From a virus, in the IMG/VR virus record IMGVR_UViG_3300027621_000003, positions 62,001-126,000 of that record: a DNA stretch of 64,000 nucleotides; one strand, given 5' to 3'. Below, piece by piece: positions 24,644-33,698 of this stretch. Position 1 is the first letter of the stretch. Each line of letters begins with the position of its first letter. A program made the translations under genes and the position numbers. The notes under the pieces are model-generated. The model was given only the letters and a program-made list of their open reading frames with translations. It did no database searches and was not told where the DNA came from.

Positions 24644-25855
24644 ATGTCAAAAATCAAAGTTTTAGTTTTACCATCAGACAGAACAGGTGTCGGAAAATTC
24701 CGCTCTGTTGACCCCCACATTTTTTTACAAAATTTATATCCCGATGATTTTCATGTTGATATTGTTTTTGATTTAGATATCAACAACCCGTCAGTATGGG
24801 ATGATTATCAAATTGTTCATTTTCATAGGGTAATTGCTGGTAATTATGAAAACACACCAAACATTGTTAACTATCTAAAACAAAGAGGTATTAAAACCGT
24901 AATGGATTTGGATGATTATTGGTTACCAACCAAAGAACACCCAATTCACGATTTAATTCGTGTTAATAAAATTCACGAAAAAATTGTAGATAACATTAAA
25001 GTGGCTGATTATGTATTAACTACAACAACACTTTTTGCTGATGAAATTAAAAAATACAATAAAAATGTTTTTATTTTTCCAAATGCAATTAATCCAAAAG
25101 AACCACAGTTTTGTGAACCAACAATTAAATCAGAAAAATTACGATTTGGTTGGTTAGGTGGTTCATCCCACTTATATGATTTAATGTTATTAGATGGATT
25201 GTTTCAAAGAATGGAACCATATAAAAACAAAGTACAAACTTATTTATGTGGTTTTGACATTAGAGGTAGTGTAACAGAAATTAATTCTGAAACAAAAGAA
25301 CAAACTAAGAGAGACATTAAACCAGAAGAAACTGTTTGGTTTAAATATGAAAATATCTTTACAGATAATGGAAAGTTAATCAGTCCTGATTATAAAGATT
25401 TTTTATTAAAATTTAAAGAAGAAGATTATTCTAAATTTTCAGATGAATATTACCATCGTGTATGGACAAGACCTGTTCAAAGTTATGCTAAAAATTACAC
25501 AAAATTTGATGTGTCTTTGGCACCGATTAAAAATCATATATTTAACCGAGTTAAATCACAATTAAAAGTTATTGAAGCAGGTTTTTATAAGAAAGCATTA
25601 ATTGCATCAAATTTAGGACCATATACAATTGACTTGAAACATTCATTACAAAATGGTAACTTTGTTGACGGAAACGCATTGTTGGTTGACGAAAGTAGAA
25701 ATCATAGTGATTGGTTTAAATATGCTAAGAAACTTATTGACAACCCAAATTGGGCTCACGATTTAGGTGAAAGGTTGTATGAAACAGTAAAAGACACGTA
25801 TGACTTAAATGTCGTAACTAAAACAAGAGCAGAATTTTATAAATCTATAGTATGA
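24644..25855 (+). CDS. GT-B (GT4-like) glycosyltransferase
   Basis: The 403-residue protein starts with a Rossmann-type strand (IKVLVLPSDRTGVGKFRSVDP). DDYQIVHFHRV and VMDLDDYWLP are typical of the first domain of phage GT4-like enzymes. RFGWLGGSSHLYDL begins the nucleotide-sugar half, and VKSQLKVIEAGFYKKALIASNLGPY carries the conserved acidic residue of the EX7E region. Donor and acceptor are unknown. A 10-base-pair hairpin ends just before its ATG and its stop overlaps the exonuclease start (ATGA). Confidence 0.75.
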   Translation: MSKIKVLVLPSDRTGVGKFRSVDPHIFLQNLYPDDFHVDIVFDLDINNPSVWDDYQIVHFHRVIAGNYENTPNIVNYLKQRGIKTVMDLDDYWLPTKEHPIHDLIRVNKIHEKIVDNIKVADYVLTTTTLFADEIKKYNKNVFIFPNAINPKEPQFCEPTIKSEKLRFGWLGGSSHLYDLMLLDGLFQRMEPYKNKVQTYLCGFDIRGSVTEINSETKEQTKRDIKPEETVWFKYENIFTDNGKLISPDYKDFLLKFKEEDYSKFSDEYYHRVWTRPVQSYAKNYTKFDVSLAPIKNHIFNRVKSQLKVIEAGFYKKALIASNLGPYTIDLKHSLQNGNFVDGNALLVDESRNHSDWFKYAKKLIDNPNWAHDLGERLYETVKDTYDLNVVTKTRAEFYKSIV

Positions 25856-26553
25856 TACAGGTACCATTAACTAAACTATTATTTTTTGACATTGAAACTG
25901 TTGGATTGCATAAAGACTACGATGGTCTTGAACAAAATCATCCAGCACTCACAAAACAATTTAACAATTACTTTGATTGGTTTCAGAAAAGATTTCCTGA
26001 AGACCAAGGGTTGGACCCACAACAAGTTTTTGTAAACCGAGCGGCACTTGTTCCTGAGTTTTCAAAAATTGTCTGTGCAAGTTTTGCCTTTGTTGGTCCT
26101 GATGGAAAAACACACGCACAAACTTTCTCAGGTGATGATGAAAAAGAAATCTTATTGGGTATTAACGCCCTTTTGAATAAAGTATTCAAATTAGATTTTT
26201 GGTTATGTGGACATAACATTAAAAACTTTGATATTCCTGTGTTAAATAAACGTATGGTTATCAATGGAATTAAACCATCACCACTATTACCATCTTATGA
26301 TACAAAGCCTTGGGAAATCAAAGCAATTGATACTATGGATGTATGGAAAATGGGTAATAACTTTGCATTATCATCATTGGAACTTATGTGTGCTGCCATG
26401 GGTGTTAAATCACCAAAAGAAGGTGAAGTTACGGGTAACCGAGTACACGAAGCATACTACGATTTTAATCAACTTGACTTGATTGTTGAATATTGTGAAA
26501 GAGATGTAATGGTATTGATTGATATAATTAAAAAATTTAAAGAACTACAATAA
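25852..26553 (+). CDS. DnaQ-like (DEDD) 3'-5' exonuclease
   Basis: The 233-residue product contains LFFDIETVG (Asp13, Glu15), CGHNIKNFDIPVLNKR as exonuclease motif II, and YCERDVMVLIDI as motif III. This is the DEDD set of the group related to the exonuclease domain of family B DNA polymerases. TMDVWKMGNNFALSSLELMCAAMGV is the usual segment before motif III. It would degrade DNA or RNA from the 3' end in replication or repair. It is followed one base later by the dUTPase gene. Confidence 0.85.
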   Translation: MIQVPLTKLLFFDIETVGLHKDYDGLEQNHPALTKQFNNYFDWFQKRFPEDQGLDPQQVFVNRAALVPEFSKIVCASFAFVGPDGKTHAQTFSGDDEKEILLGINALLNKVFKLDFWLCGHNIKNFDIPVLNKRMVINGIKPSPLLPSYDTKPWEIKAIDTMDVWKMGNNFALSSLELMCAAMGVKSPKEGEVTGNRVHEAYYDFNQLDLIVEYCERDVMVLIDIIKKFKELQ

Positions 26554-26554
26554 T

Positions 26555-27157
26555 ATGAATAACGAAAACGATGAAATGGACTTGTTGCAACAAGAATTAT
26601 CTAATATCTTGAAACAACTTCAAAATGAAATGGATGGTACTTCTGAACTTGAAATTGAAGAAATTCACGGTGTTAATTTAAAAGAATTAGAAAAAGCATT
26701 TAGTGAAAAAGAACCAAAATTAGATTTAAAATTTGTTAAATGTCATGCCGATGCTGTGTCACCAAGTTATAATTACCCAACAGATTCAGGATTTGATTTA
26801 CATTCAACAGAATCAACAATGATACCTCCATTATCAAGAATGGTGGTTGGAACAGGATTAAAGTTTAACATTAAAGACGGTTATGAAATTCAAATCAGAC
26901 CAAAGAGTGGTTTAGCATTAAAACAAGGATTAACTGTTTTAAACACACCAGGAACAATTGATTCTGGATATGACGGTGAAGTTAAAGTAATCCTATATAA
27001 CTCAACGCAAAACACAATTAAAGTTGATAAAGGTCAAAAAATTGCTCAGGCATGTGTTTGTCCTGTGGCAAATGGCAGATGGATAAACCCTGTTGAAGTT
27101 TCTGAAATTTCAGGTAAGGACAGAGGGGATAAAGGATTTGGTAGTACAGGGATATAA
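26555..27157 (+). CDS. dut: dUTPase with N-terminal extension
   Basis: All five motifs of trimeric dUTPase are present: DSGFDLHS (77-84), RPKSGLA (115-121), GTIDSGYDGEVKVIL (133-147), KGQKIAQA (159-166) and RGDKGFGSTG (190-199). The catalytic Asp is in motif III and the base-stacking Phe in motif V. It hydrolyses dUTP to dUMP and keeps uracil out of phage DNA. The first 55 residues are an acidic, Gln-rich extension with predicted helix that standard enzymes (about 150 residues) lack; it may bind a partner. Motif III has Asp where many enzymes have Arg (YRGE). Confidence 0.95.
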   Translation: MNNENDEMDLLQQELSNILKQLQNEMDGTSELEIEEIHGVNLKELEKAFSEKEPKLDLKFVKCHADAVSPSYNYPTDSGFDLHSTESTMIPPLSRMVVGTGLKFNIKDGYEIQIRPKSGLALKQGLTVLNTPGTIDSGYDGEVKVILYNSTQNTIKVDKGQKIAQACVCPVANGRWINPVEVSEISGKDRGDKGFGSTGI

Positions 27158-27159
27158 GT

Positions 27160-28590
27160 ATGATTACAATAGGTTATAGTACAAGAAAAATTGATGAAAA
27201 TTACATCTTACAATTAGAAAAAAGTTGTGGAAGTAAAAATGTTCAGATTATTCCAATTGAAAATAATGGTGAGTATTCATTATCTGAAGTTTATAATAAG
27301 ATTTTAGAACAATCAGAAAATGATATTGTTGTTTTATGTCATGATGATTTAAAATTTGATACACATGGTTGGGCATATAAAATTAAATCCCATTTTGAAA
27401 AGAACCCTGAATATGGAATCATTGGTTTAGCCGGTTCCAAATACATGCCAAAGTCTGGTATGTGGTGGGAAGTACAACCAACAATGTATGGTATTGTAAA
27501 CCACGAAAATGAAGGTAAAAAATGGGAATCAAAATATTCAAAAGACATTGGAAATAAACTTGAATCAACGTTAATGGTTGATGGTTTATTTTTTGCATTA
27601 CATAAACAAAGAATTAAAAAGAATTTTGATGAAACTGTAAAAGGTTTTCATTTTTATGATGTAACATTCTCATTCCAAAATCATCTTGAAGGTGTTAAAG
27701 TTGGTGTTTGTACTGATATTCGTGTAACCCACCTATCCATTGGTCAAACAAACGAACAATGGGAGGCAAACAGAGTTGAATTTGCCAAAAAATTTGAAGA
27801 TGTATTACCAGTTGATATTACAATTACCGATAAAACATTAAAAACATTTATTTTTGTTCATGACCAAGATTTGGTAGAATTGTTTGAGGAAAATAGTAAA
27901 TTTAAAGGATTTAATAATTACACATATGTGTTTGTCGGTAATAGACCTATTGACAAAATTGAAAACTTACCAAATGTTATTATTTCTCGTAACTATGAGG
28001 GTCATTTAGAAGACTATCCAAAACTAACATCATTTAGCGGTTGGTACACATTATGGAAACATAAATTAATTGATACTGAATATGTTAATTTATTTGAATA
28101 TGATGTGAATTATGTTCATGATTTTTTACCACAAATTTCAAAGATGTTGTACGATAAGTTAGACATGATTGGATATATACCATTTCCCGCACCACACCCA
28201 ATGTTTATTCAACACCCACCATTTATTGAAACTTTATTTAAAACAATTAGAAAGACATATCATGTTGACATTCAAAAAATATTGATGGGGGTAATTTCTG
28301 AAGGAAAAATGGGTTATTGGTCATCAACATCAAACACTACTTTTAGAAAAAATGTATTTGACCAATATATGAATTGGATGTCACCAATGATTGACGAGAT
28401 TAAAGTTGACCCAAATGCTGGTCACCTACACGAAAGGTCAATTACCATTTTTGCATCTATGAAAAGTAAAAAATTAATTTTAACAAATGGTTACTTAAAA
28501 CATTATCAAATGGACTCACATAAGACACAGGGACATTATGTTGATGAAAAAAGTACAATAAACGAACTTCTTGAAAATAAAGTACAATAA
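27160..28590 (+). CDS. Two-domain glycosyltransferase, GT2-like first half
   Basis: Residues 1 to about 225 follow the GT2-type plan of a phage glycosyltransferase (IGYSTRKIDENYILQLEK, NDIVVLCHDDLKFDTHGW with the HDD metal site, GIIGLAGSKYM, and RVTHLSIGQ). Residues about 230-476 form a second domain starting LKTFIFVHDQDLVELF, with YVNLFEYDVNYVHDF (EYD) as a possible second metal motif, so it may carry two transfer activities. It is the first gene of a cassette whose order is repeated on the minus strand at 8000-5891. Confidence 0.7.
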   Translation: MITIGYSTRKIDENYILQLEKSCGSKNVQIIPIENNGEYSLSEVYNKILEQSENDIVVLCHDDLKFDTHGWAYKIKSHFEKNPEYGIIGLAGSKYMPKSGMWWEVQPTMYGIVNHENEGKKWESKYSKDIGNKLESTLMVDGLFFALHKQRIKKNFDETVKGFHFYDVTFSFQNHLEGVKVGVCTDIRVTHLSIGQTNEQWEANRVEFAKKFEDVLPVDITITDKTLKTFIFVHDQDLVELFEENSKFKGFNNYTYVFVGNRPIDKIENLPNVIISRNYEGHLEDYPKLTSFSGWYTLWKHKLIDTEYVNLFEYDVNYVHDFLPQISKMLYDKLDMIGYIPFPAPHPMFIQHPPFIETLFKTIRKTYHVDIQKILMGVISEGKMGYWSSTSNTTFRKNVFDQYMNWMSPMIDEIKVDPNAGHLHERSITIFASMKSKKLILTNGYLKHYQMDSHKTQGHYVDEKSTINELLENKVQ

Positions 28591-29249
28591 TGAATTATGT
28601 GAGTTTTAGTCTATGGGGAAATCAACCAATTTATAATGTTGGAGCAATTAGAAATGCTGAACTTATGAAAACAATCTACCCTAATTGGAAAATGATTGTT
28701 TATTATGATAATACAGTACCATCTGAAACAATTGATAAATTAAAAGAATTAGATGTTGTAGTTAAAGATATGACAGGAACTGATATCTATGGTATGTTTT
28801 GGAGATTTTTTGCTCACGATGAACCTAATTGTCAATATGCAATTTTTAGAGATACTGATGCTCGTTTAACTGAAAGAGAAAAACTTGCAGTTGATGAGTG
28901 GATTAATAGTAGAAAATCCATTCACGTAATGAGAGACCATCCAGCACATAGAATTCCTTATGGAAATACAGGTTTAGGTATCTTAGGCGGTATGTGGGGT
29001 ATTAAATCAGGGGTTATTCCATTAACAGATTTAATTAAAAAATTTCCAAAGTTAAAAGAACTTCAATATGGTAATGACCAAACATTCTTAAAAACTATAT
29101 ATTCAATATTTCAAGATGACAGATGTACACATGATGATTTTTTTGAAAATAAACCTTTTCCCATCAAAAGAAACCCTGGTGAGTTTATTGGAAGTCGTAT
29201 TGACCACAATGATATGCCAGTTGGGACAGATTATTTAGCGGTGTCATGA
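28590..29249 (+). CDS. GT-A-like glycosyltransferase with RDxDAR motif
   Basis: This 219-residue protein is a clear homologue of the 6568-7278 product: YPNWKMIVYYDN, FWRFFAHD, FRDTDARLTEREKLAVDEW (RDTD at 87-90), HVMRDHPAHR and LGGMWG all have counterparts there. The RDxD element is probably the metal site. It starts on the last base of the upstream stop (TAATG) and ends in a four-base ATGA overlap with the GT31-like gene, the same junction as in the minus-strand copy. Confidence 0.6.
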   Translation: MNYVSFSLWGNQPIYNVGAIRNAELMKTIYPNWKMIVYYDNTVPSETIDKLKELDVVVKDMTGTDIYGMFWRFFAHDEPNCQYAIFRDTDARLTEREKLAVDEWINSRKSIHVMRDHPAHRIPYGNTGLGILGGMWGIKSGVIPLTDLIKKFPKLKELQYGNDQTFLKTIYSIFQDDRCTHDDFFENKPFPIKRNPGEFIGSRIDHNDMPVGTDYLAVS

Positions 29250-29908
29250 AAAAAATATTATATGTGATTCTTCACACCTGTACACGACCAGAAAGATATG
29301 ATGCTGTTGTTAATACGTGGGGTAAAGACGTGGATTTTATATTCTATGCTGATTGTGATGATAAAGAAAAAAAAATTATTAAAGTTTCTGATGATACTTC
29401 ATATAGCTCAAATGAAGCAAAACATGTAAATGTAATTAAATATTTATTTGATAATGATTATCAATATGAATGGTTCTTTTTTTGTGATGATGATACATTT
29501 GTAAACACTAAAAAATTAGAAGAAAATTTAAATAATTTTGATAAAGAAAAAATTATTGGACAAAAATTAAAAGGTACTTGGCCAACCGATACTAATCTAG
29601 AATACTGTTCAGGTGGAGCAGGTTATTTAATAAATAAAAATATTTTAGAAAAAATTGCACCAATGATTACAATAAAAGATACGGGATACTCTGATGTTAC
29701 ATTAGGTCTTTCTATTATAGAATTAGGTTTAAAGGTGGTAAATCAGATACCTAAACTAGTTACTCAAATAGAACATAATGAAAAATTTAATGGTCAATCA
29801 CCAACATATTATAATATAGATATATCATCAATTAAAGATGTGTTTACCTATCATTATATTGATTCTCAGACAATGGTTGAAATGTATGAAATATTAAACA
29901 ACAATTAA
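29246..29908 (+). CDS. GT31/Fringe-like glycosyltransferase
   Basis: The product (220 residues) has RPERYDAVVNTWG, WFFFCDDDTFVN (DDD at 81-83) and YCSGGAGYLINK, the GT31/Fringe motif series, and ends with VFTYHYIDSQTMVEMYEI. It is the plus-strand homologue of the 5891-6571 gene. The acceptor is unknown. It is followed after one base by the dehydrogenase-like gene. Confidence 0.7.
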   Translation: MKKILYVILHTCTRPERYDAVVNTWGKDVDFIFYADCDDKEKKIIKVSDDTSYSSNEAKHVNVIKYLFDNDYQYEWFFFCDDDTFVNTKKLEENLNNFDKEKIIGQKLKGTWPTDTNLEYCSGGAGYLINKNILEKIAPMITIKDTGYSDVTLGLSIIELGLKVVNQIPKLVTQIEHNEKFNGQSPTYYNIDISSIKDVFTYHYIDSQTMVEMYEILNNN

Positions 29909-29909
29909 A

Positions 29910-30980
29910 ATGAATCTTGGTATAATTGGAGTTGGTAATTTAGGTTTAAATTTATTAAATTTTTTATCCGAACAACAACATGAAATTTATGTTTCAGATG
30001 TTGATGGTGATAATGTTGATGTTATACGTAATTCAGATATTATTTTTTGTTGTGTTGATACCAACATACTACCATCAAATTTTTTAGACATAACAAATGT
30101 TATGGCTGTTGTTGAAGATTTTGGTGTTTCATTTGAAGATGAAATCCCACTATATAACAAAACATTTGTTATTTGTTCAACATTAAATCCTGGTGACACT
30201 AAAAAAATCATGGAAATATTAAATCCAATGAATCTAAAAGTATGTTATCTACCATTAATAATCCAATCTGACAACATATTATCATCTCTAAGTAACTTAA
30301 AAACAATAGTAGTAGGTAGTCTTGATTCAGAAGTTATTAATACAATTACAGACCTATTCCAACCATCAAAAAATAATAAATTAAATGTTATTTCAATGAC
30401 AAGTAAGTCTGCGGAAATTTACAGATTGGCATATAGTTCGTATATCCACACCAAAATTAATTTTGCAAATTTTTTAGGTGAGTTAATGTTAAATTTTGGT
30501 ACTTCAGATGAAACAAAATTATTACTTAAAAGTTTAGGATATGATAAATCAATTTCAGATAATAATTTTAATTTTGGATTTGGTGTTGGTGGTCCTTGGG
30601 TTCCGACAGAAAATAGAGTGTTAGGCCAAGTATCTAATGATAACAAATTAGAATTTGTGTTACCATTTGTCAATGAGGATTTCAATTTAAATCATCATCA
30701 ATTTATTAAAAAACATTTTATCAATTTAAATCCTGACAAGACAATACCTTTTGTGTTTAACGGTATTGGATATAAAGACATGTCTATTGATATTACAGAA
30801 TCACCAAAATTTGAGTTGGTATCAGACTTTTTAAAAGAGGGTTATACTGTGTATATTGTTGAAAGTGATGAATTTATTCGTAACAAAAAAGTAGTTAAAG
30901 AATTAATTTTTGATTTTAATGATAAAGTAAAATTCTTTAAACAAGGTACATCGCCCAAAGGAGTATACGTTAATTTTTAA
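29910..30980 (+). CDS. UDP-glucose/GDP-mannose dehydrogenase-like protein lacking catalytic residues
   Basis: The first 100 residues are the Rossmann domain of the nucleotide-sugar dehydrogenase family (LGIIGVGNLGLNLL at 3-16; FVICSTLNPGDTKKI). The active-site loop, normally GGxCxPKD, is GGPWVPTEN at 227-235, so the catalytic Cys is Trp230, and Lys and Asp are Thr and Glu. In the central helix the usual catalytic Lys and Asn also look replaced (SAEIYRLAYSSYIH). At 356 residues it is shorter than normal (about 430). It probably binds a nucleotide sugar or NAD without oxidising it, or does another reaction. Confidence 0.7.
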   Translation: MNLGIIGVGNLGLNLLNFLSEQQHEIYVSDVDGDNVDVIRNSDIIFCCVDTNILPSNFLDITNVMAVVEDFGVSFEDEIPLYNKTFVICSTLNPGDTKKIMEILNPMNLKVCYLPLIIQSDNILSSLSNLKTIVVGSLDSEVINTITDLFQPSKNNKLNVISMTSKSAEIYRLAYSSYIHTKINFANFLGELMLNFGTSDETKLLLKSLGYDKSISDNNFNFGFGVGGPWVPTENRVLGQVSNDNKLEFVLPFVNEDFNLNHHQFIKKHFINLNPDKTIPFVFNGIGYKDMSIDITESPKFELVSDFLKEGYTVYIVESDEFIRNKKVVKELIFDFNDKVKFFKQGTSPKGVYVNF

Positions 30981-31017
30981 TCTTTCTTTTATTATTATAT
31001 TTCATAAATTATAATTA

Positions 31018-31770
31018 ATGGAAAAAAAACCAAGAAAGAAACCAACTGTTTCTACAAAACCAACAGTTTTTAGTGGAGAAACTAGAATTACCCCTAAGTC
31101 AAAAAAAGAAATTATTGCTTCTGTAATTTCAAAACCAACAAAAGAAAAATTTTTAACTGAAAATCAAAGATTGTATTATGATTTATTACAAAAAAATCAA
31201 ATAACAATATGTTCAGGTCCCGCTGGTGTTGGTAAAAGTTATATTGCAATGAAGGCGGCTGTAGATTTACTTGCAGACCCAACAACACCGTATGAAAAAA
31301 TTATTATTGTCAGACCAGCGGTTGAAGCCGAAGAAAAACTTGGAGCATTGCCAGGTAATGTTGAAGAAAAATTAGACCCGTATATTTTTCCATCTTACTA
31401 TCTATTAAATAAAATTATAGGAAAAGATAAAAGAGAATATTTAAAAAATATTGAAGCAATTGAAGTGTTTGCGTTGGCGTATATGAGAGGTATGAATATT
31501 GACAATTCAATTTTAATTTTTGAGGAGTCTCAAAATAGTACACCAAAACAAATGAAACTCTTATTAACTAGAATTGGTTTTAAAAGTAAATTTTTTATTT
31601 CAGGAGATTTAGAACAAACTGATAGATACAAAGACAAAACACAATCTGGATTATGGGATGTAATTGAAAAGTTTAAAAATATTAATGATATTGGTGTTTT
31701 TGAATTCAATGACAAAGATATTGTTAGAAACCCATTAATTTCACAAATTTTAAGTAAATACGAAGAATGA
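31018..31770 (+). CDS. phoH: PhoH-like ATPase
   Basis: Residues 62-250 match the PhoH family: Walker A GPAGVGKS at 67-74, IIIVRPAVEAEEKLGALPG, EKLDPYI, EVFALAYMRGMNIDNS, and a Walker B-type LIFEESQNSTPKQMKLLLTRIG. The usual DEAQN is EESQN here. PhoH is common in T4-like and marine phages, and its role in infection is unsettled; an RNA helicase or ribonuclease-linked ATPase is often proposed. The first 60 residues are a basic, disordered extension. Its last bases overlap the next gene. Confidence 0.9.
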   Translation: MEKKPRKKPTVSTKPTVFSGETRITPKSKKEIIASVISKPTKEKFLTENQRLYYDLLQKNQITICSGPAGVGKSYIAMKAAVDLLADPTTPYEKIIIVRPAVEAEEKLGALPGNVEEKLDPYIFPSYYLLNKIIGKDKREYLKNIEAIEVFALAYMRGMNIDNSILIFEESQNSTPKQMKLLLTRIGFKSKFFISGDLEQTDRYKDKTQSGLWDVIEKFKNINDIGVFEFNDKDIVRNPLISQILSKYEE

Positions 31771-32360
31771 GAATTGCAATAGATATTGATGGTGTTTTAA
31801 GGGATACTTTTAATAAAATAGAACAAATTTATCAAAAATATTTTATAGATGAATTAGAACTTGTTGATGATGAATTTAACTATGAAATCATAACACCGTA
31901 TAGTACACCTGAATATTCAAATCACTTTAAATTTAAAACAGATGAGGAATATTTGTCATTTATGTATGAAGAGTTTGCTATGGAAATATTTGGACATTCA
32001 CCGTCAACTGAAATGTCCACCTTTTATGATTTAAATGACTTAATCGCAAAACACAAAGATAATATAAGTTTTTTATTAATTTCAAAACAAATTGGAAAAA
32101 CAAAACCAGCAACTTTATTTTTCATTTCAAAGTTTGGTTGTGAAATTGAAAAAGTAATTTTTTATAATCAGTTAACAAAAAATAAAATATGGAATGAATT
32201 TGATATTTTATTAACGTCAAATCCTGAATTATTATCACAAACTGAAAATAAAACTTTAATAAAGTATGAAACATCTTATAATTTAACAACAGAGTGTGAG
32301 CATACCATTACAACACTAAAAGAATTAGATAAAAAAATTGAAACTTTAATAGAAAAATGA
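31767..32360 (+). CDS. HAD-type 5'(3')-deoxyribonucleotidase-like protein
   Basis: The protein (197 residues) starts with RIAIDIDGVLRDTF, HAD motif I with Asp5/Asp7 as nucleophile and acid. Later SFLLISKQIGKTKPATLFFISKFG holds a Ser-Lys motif II/III region and FDILLTSNPELL could be the motif IV strand. In phages this fold removes phosphate from deoxynucleotides. The final acidic pair is weak, so activity is uncertain. It lies beside dUTPase and exonuclease genes of nucleotide metabolism. Confidence 0.6.
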   Translation: MRIAIDIDGVLRDTFNKIEQIYQKYFIDELELVDDEFNYEIITPYSTPEYSNHFKFKTDEEYLSFMYEEFAMEIFGHSPSTEMSTFYDLNDLIAKHKDNISFLLISKQIGKTKPATLFFISKFGCEIEKVIFYNQLTKNKIWNEFDILLTSNPELLSQTENKTLIKYETSYNLTTECEHTITTLKELDKKIETLIEK

Positions 32361-32632
32361 TTACAATATTTGGTGAAAACTACTACCTAAATTTAGATAA
32401 TATTGACAAATATGTTAATATGATATCTGAGCCAATATCAGGTTCAACAGAACCTGAGCAACATATTTCTATTGTAAAATACGAAATGGTTAAAACACTT
32501 ATTGATGTAATCTTAAGTGAAACTGAAGACATTGATGAAAAACTCGCAAATAAAGTATCGTCACAACTTACAATACCTTTTAAATTGGCGTGGAACACAA
32601 TGTTAGTAAATAAATTAATTGAAAAATTTTAA
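32357..32632 (+). CDS. Hypothetical protein (91 aa)
   Basis: No family is recognised. The protein is acidic and probably mostly helical (SIVKYEMVKTLIDVILSETED, PFKLAWNTMLVNKLIEKF). It overlaps the preceding gene by four bases (ATGA), which supports it as a real gene. Confidence 0.6.
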   Translation: MITIFGENYYLNLDNIDKYVNMISEPISGSTEPEQHISIVKYEMVKTLIDVILSETEDIDEKLANKVSSQLTIPFKLAWNTMLVNKLIEKF

Positions 32633-32643
32633 GTAATCAGTAT

Positions 32644-33696
32644 ATGGAAAACGAAATGATTGAAAAAATCAAAGTGTCAATTAAAAACATTGACGAAAAA
32701 TTGAACAGAATTTATTTTTTTGTCCAAGACACTAAAGGAAATGCCAAAGCATCAATACGATACATTTATGAAATGGCTTTGACTTTAAAAAATAACGGAC
32801 ATAATGTTATCATGTTGTATGAAAAGAAAGAATACACTTCTGTAACTTCTTGGTTAAAGGGTTCTTATGATGAACTACAACATCAAACTTTGGAAGGTCA
32901 AAACTTAGCAATTGCACCTGAAGATGTTTTGGTTATACCAGAAATTTTTGGTTTTATCATGGAACAAGTTAAAAATTTACCTTGTGGTAAGATTGTTTTG
33001 TGTCAAGCGTATGACCACATTTTAGAAACTTTATCACCAGGTGGTACTTGGGAACAATATGGTTTCTTTAAGTGTATAACAACATCTGAAGAACAAAAAG
33101 ATTATATTAACTCATTAATGAGACATGTATCTGTTGATATTATAGAACCAACAATACACGAAAATTTTGAAACTTCTAAATTTCCTGCAAAAACATTAAT
33201 TGGTGTTTCAGCACGTGAACAAAGAGAAGGTCTTAATATTATTAAACAATTTTATTTAAAGTACCCACAATATAGATTTTTTACTTTCAAAGATTTAAGA
33301 GGTTTATCCCAAGATGATTTTTCTAAAGGTTTACAAGATTGTTTATTAGGTGTTTGGATTGACCCAACCTCAGGATTTGGAACATTTCCTTTAGAATGTA
33401 TGAAGAGTGGTGTACCAGTTGTTGGTAAAATACCAAATTTAAAACCAGGTTGGATGTCAGAAAAAAATGGTATTTGGATTGAAAATCAAAATCAAATGGT
33501 TGATGTTATTGCCGATGTTGTTCAAACATGGTTAGAAGATAATGTCTTAGCGGATTTATATACCGAAGGATTCAACACTGCTGAAAAATTTACAAACCAA
33601 GAGAATTTTAAAACGTCAGTTATTGACATATTTGAATCATTTATTAATAAACGTAAAGACGCTTTTGAAGCACAAATCACACAAGAAACCGAATAA
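32644..33696 (+). CDS. GT4-like glycosyltransferase (GT-B)
   Basis: The 350-residue protein has RIYFFVQDTKGNAKASIRYIYEMALTLKNNGHNV as the first Rossmann half and a second half with LIGVSAREQREGLNIIKQF, GLQDCLLGVWIDPTSGFGTFPLECMKSGVPVVG. This last stretch is the E-x7-E-like donor site of GT4 enzymes. It is followed two bases later by a GT2-like gene, as in other glycosyltransferase pairs of this phage. Acceptor unknown. Confidence 0.75.
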   Translation: MENEMIEKIKVSIKNIDEKLNRIYFFVQDTKGNAKASIRYIYEMALTLKNNGHNVIMLYEKKEYTSVTSWLKGSYDELQHQTLEGQNLAIAPEDVLVIPEIFGFIMEQVKNLPCGKIVLCQAYDHILETLSPGGTWEQYGFFKCITTSEEQKDYINSLMRHVSVDIIEPTIHENFETSKFPAKTLIGVSAREQREGLNIIKQFYLKYPQYRFFTFKDLRGLSQDDFSKGLQDCLLGVWIDPTSGFGTFPLECMKSGVPVVGKIPNLKPGWMSEKNGIWIENQNQMVDVIADVVQTWLEDNVLADLYTEGFNTAEKFTNQENFKTSVIDIFESFINKRKDAFEAQITQETE

Positions 33697-33698
33697 TC

